NCBI GenBank assembly: GCA_050043265.1
Contig: JBHJIR010000018.1
Location: forward strand, 13,559-77,558
Direction of reading: 5' to 3'
Length of the DNA: 64,000 nt
Origin: Pelagibius sp050043265
GTDB lineage: Bacteria; Pseudomonadota; Alphaproteobacteria; Kiloniellales; Kiloniellaceae
Shown: positions 57,734-64,000 of the stretch, piece after piece
How positions within the stretch are numbered: position 1 is the first letter of the stretch
Layout: each line of letters opens with the position of its first letter
Translations under genes and position numbers: made by a program
Notes under the pieces: model-generated
What the model was told of the DNA's origin: nothing
The model's input: the letters and a program-made list of their open reading frames with translations, nothing else
The model's database searches: none

Positions 57734-58162
57734 TCAGTCCCGCACCACCAGCACGGAACACGCGGCGTGGCGCTCCACCTGGGCCGCGTTGGGGCTCAGC
57801 AGGTGGTCGCTCAGCTCCGGCCGGTGCGAGGCCATGACGATCAGGTCGGCGGCGACCTTCTTGGCGTAGGCGACGATCTCGCCGTAGATGGTGCCGTGCG
57901 CCACGATGTGCTGCACCGGAACGGTTTCGGGAACGCGCGCCTTGACGAACTCATGCAGTTGCGCGCTGGCCGCCTCGACCGCCTTTTCCTGGTAGTCGAC
58001 CGGAAAGAAGGAGGACACGAAACTCTCGCCGAAATCCGGCACGATGGTCATGACGTGCAGGCGGCAGCCGAAAGCCTTGGCCAATTCGACGGCAGCGGCA
58101 ACGGCTTTCTCCTGGGTCTCGGGATTGCCGAGGTCGACCGGCAGCAGGATTTCCTTGAACAT
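57734..58162 (-). CDS. UspA-family universal stress protein of the TRAP-associated type
   Basis: A 142-residue UspA domain. FKEILLPVDLGNPET at the start and SHRPELSDHLLSPNAAQVERHA near the end form the ATP-binding fold. The classical GX2GX9GS is altered to the variant common in Usp proteins encoded with TAXI-TRAP transporters (TeaD-like), where they tune transporter activity. It follows the permease by 16 bases on the same strand and is the last gene of that operon. Confidence 0.87.
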   Translation of the reverse strand: MFKEILLPVDLGNPETQEKAVAAAVELAKAFGCRLHVMTIVPDFGESFVSSFFPVDYQEKAVEAASAQLHEFVKARVPETVPVQHIVAHGTIYGEIVAYAKKVAADLIVMASHRPELSDHLLSPNAAQVERHAACSVLVVRD

Positions 58163-58178
58163 CTTCTTAATCTCTCCC

Positions 58179-60815
58179 TTATGCGGCCGCCGCGGCGGGC
58201 TGGCGGCTGCGGCGCCCGCGCTGCATGACGACGATCAATCCCAGAACCAGCAGCGCGGGAATGTACATCAGTTCCTTGGGCGGCTGGTCGACCGGTTCCT
58301 TCACGGTGACGATCTCCTGGTCGAACTCCAGGCCCGCCGCCTCAGCCGGCGAGTCGAAGGCCGCGTTATCGACCAGCACCGCCTCGCCGTCGATCAGAAT
58401 ATCGAGGCCGGCGGCGCTGAGGCGTTCCTCGCCGGTGGCCCCCTCGCCCAGCGGCAACAGCGCGACGAAGCTGCGCGGCTCGCCCACCGCGTCGAAACCG
58501 TCGACCCGAATGTGCAGAACCTCGCCCGGCTGCATACGGTCGGCCACGGTCATGATCTCGCTCGGCGCCACGTCGCGGGTCGGCGGCGAAATCATGTCCA
58601 TCCAGAAACCGGGACGGAACAGTGTGAAGGCGATCAGCAGCAGCAGGGCCGACTCGTAGAGGCGGCTGCGGGCCAGAAAGAAGCCCTGGGTCGCCGCCGC
58701 GAAGATCAGCATCGCCACCGTCGCGACGACGAAAACGAAGACTCCGCCGACCCAATCGACATTGATCAGCAGCAGGTCGGTGTTGAAGATGAAGAGGAAG
58801 GGCAGCGCCGCCGTGCGCAGGGAATAGAAGAAGGCGATGAAGCCGGTCCTGATCGGGTCGCCGCCGGACACCGCCGCCGCCGCGAAGGACGCCAGGCCGA
58901 CCGGCGGAGTCACATCCGCCATGATGCCGAAGTAGAACACGAAAAGGTGCACGGCGATCAGCGGCACGATCAGCCCGGCATCCTGGCCGAGCTGGACGAT
59001 GACGGGGGCCAGCAGGGCTGAGACCACGATGTAGTTGGCGGTGGTCGGCAGCCCCATGCCGAGGATGAGGCTCAAGACGGCGGTCCACAGCAGGATCAGC
59101 AGGATATTGCCAAGCGAAAGGATCTCCACCAGGTCGGCCAGCACCAGGCCGACGCCGGTCTGCGACACCGCGCCCACGATGACGCCGGCGGTCGCCGTGG
59201 CGATGCCGATACCGATCATGTTGCGGGCACCGGCGACCAGGCCTTCGTAGAGCTCCACGAGGCCCTGGCGGATCCAGGTCCCGTAGTGGCCCGCGCCGCG
59301 GAACAGGGCAAACAGAGGGCGCTGCGTCAACACGATGAAGATCATGAAGGCAGTGGCCCAGAAGGCCGACAGCGCCGGCGACAACCGCTCGACCATCAGA
59401 CACCAGATCAGGACGACGCCCGGCAGGATGAAATGGATGCCGGACTTCACTGTCGGCCCGACCAGCGGCAGGGAGACGATCGGTGCATTGGGGTCGTCCA
59501 GTTCCAGATCGGGATACCGGGCGCAGAACCTGACGATGCCGGCGTAGATCGCAGCCAACAGCGCCGCGACGACGTAGCCCGCGTTGTCGCCCGCGACGAC
59601 CGAGATCCAACCCATACCGTAGTAGACCGCCAGAGAGAGTGCGCAGATTGCCGCGATGCCGAAGCTCAGCAGCAGCAGGAAGCGGATCAGCGGCGTCGGC
59701 GCCGAGGCGCGTGGCAGCCCTTCCATACCGGCCTTCATGGCCTCCAGATGGACGATATAGACCAGCGCGATGTAGGAGATCAGCGCCGGAACGAAAGCGT
59801 GCTTCACCACCTCGAAGTAAGAGATGCCGACGTATTCGACCATCAGGAAGGCAGCGGCGCCCATCACCGGCGGCATGATCTGGCCGTTCACCGAGGAGGC
59901 CACTTCGACGGCACCGGCTTTCTCCGGCGAGAAACCGACCCGCTTCATCATCGGGATGGTGAAGGTGCCGGTGGTCACCACGTTGGCGATGGAGGAACCG
60001 GAAATCAGGCCGGTCATCGCCGAAGCGACGACGGCCGCCTTGGCCGGGCCGCCGCGATAGTGGCCGAGAAGCGAGAAAGCAACCTTGATGAAATAGTTGC
60101 CGGCACCGGCCTTGTCGAGCAGCGCACCGAACAGAACGAAGAGGAACACGAAGTCGGTCGAGACACCGAGGGCGACACCGAAAACACCCTCCGTGCTGAT
60201 CCACTGGTGATTGACCACGCCGGCCAGCGAGACGCCCTTATGGGCGATGAGGTCCGGCATATACTGCCCGAAGAAGGTGTAGAGCAGGAAGATCGATGCG
60301 ATCACCGTCAGCGGCGGGCCGAGGGCGCGCCGCGTCGCCTCCAGCAGGATCACCATGCCGATACAGGCGACCACGATATCCATGGTATTGGGGTTGGCCG
60401 GGCGCAGCGAGATCTGGTCGTAGAGCCAGAACAGGTAGCTGCTGCAGAAGGCGCCGACCAGGGCGAGCACCCAGTCCTGAACCGGTATGTAATGGCGTGG
60501 CGAACGCTTCAGCGCCGGGTAGGCGAGAAACGCCAGAAAGACGGCAAAAGCGAGGTGGATCGAACGCGATTCCGTGTTGTTGAGAACCACCGGCAAGCCG
60601 GTCAGTTCGGCGGCCAGAAACGACAGCGGCGAGGCGATCCAGAGCTGGAACAGCGACCAGGCGGCGGCGACCCAAAGAATGACATAGAGGCCGAGGCCGG
60701 TCGGCGCGCGCCCGCCGGTATCCGAGGAGGCGACGAGATCCTGCAGCTCGTCATCGGACAAAGGAGCGCCAGCGCTGCCCGACGGAGACCCGCCGGTCTT
60801 CGGATCGTCTGCCAT
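58179..60815 (-). CDS. TRAP transporter fused permease (TAXI type, 4TM-12TM)
   Basis: An 878-residue fused small-large permease. The N-terminal region of about 80 residues is soluble and acidic. Four helices then correspond to the Q part, and a DctM-like part follows with GLISGSSIANVVTTGTFTIPMM, SSVNGQIMPPVMGAAAFL and GLPTTANYIVVSALLAP. A C-terminal extension of about 150 residues contains two or three extra helices and a PDZ-like periplasmic segment near the end. ATG 60815 is 5 bases after GGGGAA; the longer frame to 60956 is rejected. It works with the TAXI protein encoded upstream. Confidence 0.92.
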   Translation of the reverse strand: MADDPKTGGSPSGSAGAPLSDDELQDLVASSDTGGRAPTGLGLYVILWVAAAWSLFQLWIASPLSFLAAELTGLPVVLNNTESRSIHLAFAVFLAFLAYPALKRSPRHYIPVQDWVLALVGAFCSSYLFWLYDQISLRPANPNTMDIVVACIGMVILLEATRRALGPPLTVIASIFLLYTFFGQYMPDLIAHKGVSLAGVVNHQWISTEGVFGVALGVSTDFVFLFVLFGALLDKAGAGNYFIKVAFSLLGHYRGGPAKAAVVASAMTGLISGSSIANVVTTGTFTIPMMKRVGFSPEKAGAVEVASSVNGQIMPPVMGAAAFLMVEYVGISYFEVVKHAFVPALISYIALVYIVHLEAMKAGMEGLPRASAPTPLIRFLLLLSFGIAAICALSLAVYYGMGWISVVAGDNAGYVVAALLAAIYAGIVRFCARYPDLELDDPNAPIVSLPLVGPTVKSGIHFILPGVVLIWCLMVERLSPALSAFWATAFMIFIVLTQRPLFALFRGAGHYGTWIRQGLVELYEGLVAGARNMIGIGIATATAGVIVGAVSQTGVGLVLADLVEILSLGNILLILLWTAVLSLILGMGLPTTANYIVVSALLAPVIVQLGQDAGLIVPLIAVHLFVFYFGIMADVTPPVGLASFAAAAVSGGDPIRTGFIAFFYSLRTAALPFLFIFNTDLLLINVDWVGGVFVFVVATVAMLIFAAATQGFFLARSRLYESALLLLIAFTLFRPGFWMDMISPPTRDVAPSEIMTVADRMQPGEVLHIRVDGFDAVGEPRSFVALLPLGEGATGEERLSAAGLDILIDGEAVLVDNAAFDSPAEAAGLEFDQEIVTVKEPVDQPPKELMYIPALLVLGLIVVMQRGRRSRQPAAAAA

Positions 60816-60954
60816 ACGTATTCCCCGCTCTATAGAGGTTGCTCTCGACGGAGCTCCTCCGGTCCCCAGAAGAAAACCCGGTCCGGTTTTTCGGGCGCCT
60901 TTGCTGGCCCACCGTATTCCCGGGTTTGAACTTATTGACGTCAGAACGTCAGGC

Positions 60955-60990
60955 AAAAACGCCGGTGGGCGGGATCGCTCCCGCCCACCG
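60955..60990 (-). terminator. intrinsic terminator/attenuator between TAXI protein and permease genes
   Basis: Stem of 11 bp (60964-60974 with 60979-60989) extended by one pair, and T5 on the minus strand at 60955-60959. It would give more binding protein than permease mRNA. Confidence 0.8.
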
Positions 60991-60998
60991 ATGCCGGA

Positions 60999-61982
60999 TT
61001 ACATCCAGCCACGTTCCTTGTAGTACTTCACGGCGCCAGGATGCAGCGGTGCCGAGATGTTCTTGGTGATCATGTCCGCTTCCTTGAGATTGGCGAAAGC
61101 GGGATGCAGCTTCTTGAAGCGGTCGAAGTTGTCGAACACCGCCTTGACCACCTGGTAGATGGTCTCGTCGTCGGTCTTGGTCGAGGAGACGAAGGTCGCG
61201 CCGACGCCGAAGGTCTCGACGTCTTCCGGGGTGCCGTCGTAGGTGCCGCCGACGATGGTCGCCGTGGCATAGTAGGGATTGTCGGAAACCAGAGCGTCGA
61301 TCTCCGGGCCGGTGACCGGCACGATGATCGATTCGCAGGAGGTCGTGGCTTCCTTGATGGTGCCGCTCGGATGGCCGACGGTGAACACGATGGCGTCAAC
61401 CTTGTTGTCGCACAGCGCCGAGGCCTGTTCCGCCGACTTGAGCTCCGCGGCCAGCTTGAAGTCGCTCATCTGCCAGCCGAGGGCGGCCATCACCACTTCC
61501 ATGGTGCCGCGGGCACCGGAACCGGGATTGCCGATGTTGACCCGTTTGTCCTTCAGGTCGGCGAAGGTCTTGATGCCGGAATCCTTGCGGGCCACCACGG
61601 TGAAGGGTTCCGGATGCACGGAGAACACCGCGCGCAGGTCCTTGTTGGCGCCGTTGGGGAATTTGTCCGGCGTATCGCCATTGTAGGCGTGGTACTGCCA
61701 GTCGGACTGGGCCACACCCATGTCCTGTTCGCCGTTGGCGATGGAATTCAGGTTGGCCACGGAACCGCCGGTCGACGGCGCCGTGCACTTGATGTCCTTG
61801 TTCCCGCGGTTCACCAGCTTGCAGATGGACTGGCCGACCACGTAGTAGACGCCGGTCTGGCCGCCGGTGCCGATGGTGACGAATTTCTCTTCCGCCTGGG
61901 CCGTCGTCACGGAGCCGGCGAGCATCGCCGCCATGGAAAGCCCGGCAAAGGTGGATTTCAAAGCAATGGATTTGGATTTCAT
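60999..61982 (-). CDS. TAXI-family TRAP substrate-binding protein
   Basis: A 327-residue secreted protein. A signal peptide (STFAGLSMAAMLAGSVTTAQA) precedes the TAXI core VTIGTGGQTGVYYVVGQSIC and IKCTAPSTGGSVANLNSIANG. It delivers an organic acid, possibly glutamate or similar, to the fused permease whose gene follows after a 183-base gap with a terminator. Start ATG 61982 has only a weak GAGAG site. It is distinct from the TAXI protein at 49 kb. Confidence 0.92.
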   Translation of the reverse strand: MKSKSIALKSTFAGLSMAAMLAGSVTTAQAEEKFVTIGTGGQTGVYYVVGQSICKLVNRGNKDIKCTAPSTGGSVANLNSIANGEQDMGVAQSDWQYHAYNGDTPDKFPNGANKDLRAVFSVHPEPFTVVARKDSGIKTFADLKDKRVNIGNPGSGARGTMEVVMAALGWQMSDFKLAAELKSAEQASALCDNKVDAIVFTVGHPSGTIKEATTSCESIIVPVTGPEIDALVSDNPYYATATIVGGTYDGTPEDVETFGVGATFVSSTKTDDETIYQVVKAVFDNFDRFKKLHPAFANLKEADMITKNISAPLHPGAVKYYKERGWM

Positions 61983-62412
61983 GAGTTGATCGCTCTCAAT
62001 TCTTAGACCTGTGGATTGAATTCGTCTGACGCGCGCCCTCACGGCGACGCATCGCTCTCCCCCGAAGTCGGCAAGTCGTCCTGGCGGCACAGGACGAATT
62101 CCCAATGGCAAAGCCCAAGTCGGCCCCGACAGGAATCCGAACGCAACGATTCGTTATGCCTGTCAGCTGCGACGTGCAGAGAGGAATTTGTCAGTACGCG
62201 GTACCCTGTGCCTTGGTTCGGTGATTGGACCACCGTTATTTTTCAAGCTATTGAATACCGCCCGGCAACGAAATGTCCACCCCCGATGTTCCGCCAGGGC
62301 AATCATACACGTTAGACGATGCGTGCGGTATCCGGTCGCACCCCAGAGGCTACTGGAGAGGCCACAGGAGACGCTAGAAAGCCCGCGGCTTGTGCTCTAT
62401 GTTCCGCAAACC
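61983..62412. other. divergent intergenic region, nothing recognised
   Basis: A 430-base gap between the TAXI gene (minus) and the DUF2946 gene (plus). It must carry both promoters. No convincing -35/-10 pair, hairpin, riboswitch or coding sequence with a ribosome site was seen. Confidence 0.4.
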
Positions 62413-62859
62413 ATGCATCCACGCGGCCCAAACCCACGATTTCTGCGGCTTGCCGCCAGCGCCCTGGCAACGCTCGGCCTGCTCGGCCACGGCCTCGCCA
62501 TGCTGCTCGTCACCGTCCTGGCGGCGCCTTCGGCGGCGGGCGATGCGGGATTCCCGCGCTACGTCGAGATCTGCGCCGCCGACGGCCAGACCCGGCTGGC
62601 CTGGACCGGCAGTGGCGGGCGCGAAGACCCGGCAGGGCCGGCAGGAGGACCAGCGGCCCCGGCGCACGACCCCGGTCCGGTCAAAAGCTGCCCGGTCTGT
62701 ACCGCTTTCGCGCAGGCCGGCCTCGCCGACCTGCCCCTGCCGGTGGTGCGGTCCCGAACCGTCTGCCGCACTGCAACATGGTCGCTGGCGCTCGAGGCGC
62801 CGGCCTTGGGCCGCGACGGCCTGCGGGCCCAATCGCGCGGACCGCCCGCCAGGGCCTGA
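62413..62859 (+). CDS. DUF2946 family protein (copper-associated)
   Basis: A 148-residue protein with an N-terminal signal or membrane segment (ALATLGLLGHGLAMLLVTVLAA). The conserved metal-type pattern VEICAADG is at about residues 56-63 and KSCPVC at 97-102. DUF2946 proteins occur beside copper chaperones and TonB receptors, so a copper-related role is likely. The linker is Gly/Pro/Ala rich. ATG 62413 is chosen as it precedes the hydrophobic segment; there is no clear ribosome site. The PCuAC gene follows 133 bases downstream. Confidence 0.65.
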   Translation: MHPRGPNPRFLRLAASALATLGLLGHGLAMLLVTVLAAPSAAGDAGFPRYVEICAADGQTRLAWTGSGGREDPAGPAGGPAAPAHDPGPVKSCPVCTAFAQAGLADLPLPVVRSRTVCRTATWSLALEAPALGRDGLRAQSRGPPARA

Positions 62860-62992
62860 GCCTTCCGACGGGCCCGTCGTGCGTCCCGGCGCCCGTCCGC
62901 CGTTTCGGCATTCTCCTTTTGCGAATTGAATTTCTCCGTGGCTGCCGCTGCCTACGCGGCGCAACGCTGCGAAGCGACAAGGAAAACCTGAT

Positions 62993-63574
62993 ATGACTGC
63001 GATCCTTTCTCGAATCCGCCTTGCCACCGCCCTCTCGGTGTCCCTTCTCATGGCTGCCGCCGCCCTCGCCGGCATCACCGCCTCGAACGCCGCCGCCCAC
63101 GAGTTCAAGCTGGGTGCGCTCAGCATCGACCATCCCTGGGCACGGGCCTCCGCCGGCCCGGCCCGCAACAGCGCCGCCTTCATGACCATCCACAACACCG
63201 GCGGCGCCGACCGCCTGATCGCCGCGGCGGGCGACGTCTCTGACAGGGTCGAGTTGCACACCCACATGATGGAAGGCGACGTCATGAAAATGCGCCAGGT
63301 CGAGGCCGTCGACGTGCCCGCCGAGGGCATGGCCGCGCTGCAGCCCGGCGGATTTCACGTCATGCTGATCGGCCTGAAAAACCCGCTGAAGGAAGGCGAC
63401 CGCTTTCCGCTCACCCTCACGTTCGAGAAAGCCGGCGATGTCACCGTCGAGGTCGCCGTGGAAGCCATCGGCAGCATGGGCGGGGGCCAGGGCAACATGA
63501 ATGGCGGCATGACTCCCGGCACCATGACCATGGCGCCGGCAAACTGCGGCGACGCTAAGCGCCGCCGGCCATGA
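62993..63574 (+). CDS. periplasmic copper chaperone PCu(A)C
   Basis: A 193-residue secreted chaperone. A signal peptide (LSVSLLMAAAALAGITASNAAA) precedes the PCuAC domain with HPWARASAGPARNSAAFMTI and the Cu(I) ligand motif HTHMMEGDVMKM...GGFHVM (His/Met ligands in H-x-Met pattern). It delivers copper to cytochrome oxidase or stores it. The extra C-terminus is Met/Gly rich (MGGGQGNMNGGMTPGTMTM), likely adding metal capacity. The last 20 bases overlap the convergent BKACE gene. Confidence 0.9.
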   Translation: MTAILSRIRLATALSVSLLMAAAALAGITASNAAAHEFKLGALSIDHPWARASAGPARNSAAFMTIHNTGGADRLIAAAGDVSDRVELHTHMMEGDVMKMRQVEAVDVPAEGMAALQPGGFHVMLIGLKNPLKEGDRFPLTLTFEKAGDVTVEVAVEAIGSMGGGQGNMNGGMTPGTMTMAPANCGDAKRRRP

Positions 63575-64000
63575 TCCGGCGTGCCGCGGCGGCATCGGCC
63601 AGAGGACGGCCGATCGCCGCGGCCGCCACGGCGCCGGCGGCGACCAGTTCCGCGTTGTCGCGGGCGCGCTGTCCCGACGGCAGGTAGAGATTGTTCTCGA
63701 AGCCGACGCGGGCATGGCCGCCCAGGGTGGCCGCCGCGGTGACGCAGGCGGTCGCCTTCGGGCCGAAGGCGCAGATCGCCCAGGGCAGCTTCGCTGCCTC
63801 CGGCCAGGCGTCGATCTCGGTCAGATAGGGCAGCAGGTCATTGGGCACGGAACGCTGGCCCGGCGTGTAGCGCCCCAGCACGACCAGCAGGAAAGCCGGC
63901 CCCGGCGGGATGACGCCCTCGGCCTGCAGCCGGCCGAAACGGGCCACATCTTCCGGCGCATAGAGGATGTACTGAGGCAGGCAGCCGGTCCCGGCCAGCC
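63555..64000 (-). CDS. beta-keto acid cleavage enzyme (BKACE, DUF849), C-terminal part
   Basis: The last 147 residues of a BKACE (DUF849) protein; it runs off the right edge. GGHARVGFENNLYLPSGQ in the C-terminal half is diagnostic. The family condenses or cleaves beta-keto acids with acetyl-CoA on a zinc TIM barrel; the usual N-terminal metal His pair is outside the window. The 3' end overlaps the PCuAC gene by 20 bases in convergent orientation. Confidence 0.85.
   Translation of the reverse strand, partial: LAGTGCLPQYILYAPEDVARFGRLQAEGVIPPGPAFLLVVLGRYTPGQRSVPNDLLPYLTEIDAWPEAAKLPWAICAFGPKATACVTAAATLGGHARVGFENNLYLPSGQRARDNAELVAAGAVAAAAIGRPLADAAAARRIMAGGA

Noticed and set aside
59286..60929. 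A 547-codon open frame antisense to the TRAP permease
   Set aside because: Gln/Arg/Asp/His-rich shadow frame of a hydrophobic gene.

Overview
The window is a 64 kb, GC-rich (roughly two-thirds G+C by eye), gene-dense chromosomal segment of an alphaproteobacterium. The best fit is a marine Rhodospirillales-type organism. The basis is HAAT and TRAP/TAXI transporters, a ScfR-type short-chain-acyl regulator, a two-subunit glycyl-tRNA synthetase, DUF2336/DUF2007 proteins, MeaB, PCuAC/DUF2946 copper genes, a PEP-CTERM protein and one tRNA-Pro. The genus is an inference. No rRNA, CRISPR array, intact insertion sequence or prophage was found.

Layout. 1-6.3 kb: a HAAT-type ABC importer (SBP, LivH, LivM, start of LivG) divergent from a ScfR-type regulator and an orphan response regulator. 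6.3-9.4 kb: a small membrane protein, Dps with a possible EcfG promoter, a four-helix protein, a lipid kinase and a methyltransferase. 9.4-14 kb: a CoA-thioester operon (thiolase, acyl-CoA ligase, two PCC/DUF296 proteins, AcuI-type reductase). 14.3-17.4 kb: an LpxR-like deacylase and a patatin/PLA2-like enzyme. 17.4-19.6 kb: an EamA exporter and a split Ada system (Ogt plus AdaA). 19.6-26.8 kb: envelope glycosyltransferases (GT39-like, GT4, two GT9) around a dihydroorotase. 27-32 kb: YgfZ, MeaB, Hsp20, a methyltransferase and a lysozyme-like protein. 32.2-38 kb: ppdK and glyS-glyQ, where ppdK and glyS each carry one in-frame stop codon. 38.2-43.3 kb: a possible metabolite cassette (heme-oxygenase-like diiron enzyme, methyltransferase, EamA exporter) divergent from a GcvA/LysR regulator. 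43.4-43.7 kb: a 266-bp TA-flanked, highly structured element with terminal inverted repeats. 43.7-48.4 kb: S49 peptidase, TrmN6-like methyltransferase, DUF2007, polyprenyl diphosphate synthase, then an HTH regulator with four operator-like repeats next to a predicted small RNA, and a pentapeptide protein. 48.6-53.6 kb: tRNA-Pro, an orphan TAXI binding protein and a DctPQM TRAP transporter. 53.8-57.4 kb: a PEP-CTERM protein, a secreted tail-collar-domain protein, DUF2336 and a conserved protein. 57.7-62 kb: a TAXI-TRAP operon with a UspA protein. 62.4-64 kb: copper-related DUF2946 and PCuAC genes and the end of a BKACE (DUF849) gene.

The most notable observations are: (1) a compact module of an HTH repressor, a promoter with an operator inside its spacer, three more operators, and a strong sigma70-type promoter with an intrinsic terminator that predicts a ~138-nt small RNA; (2) the TA-flanked MITE-like element; (3) clean nonsense codons in adjacent ppdK and glyS, the latter encoding an essential subunit; (4) the diiron-enzyme cassette; (5) many unrelated 11-17 bp tandem duplications at gene borders, several of which repeat the 3' end and stop codon of a gene.
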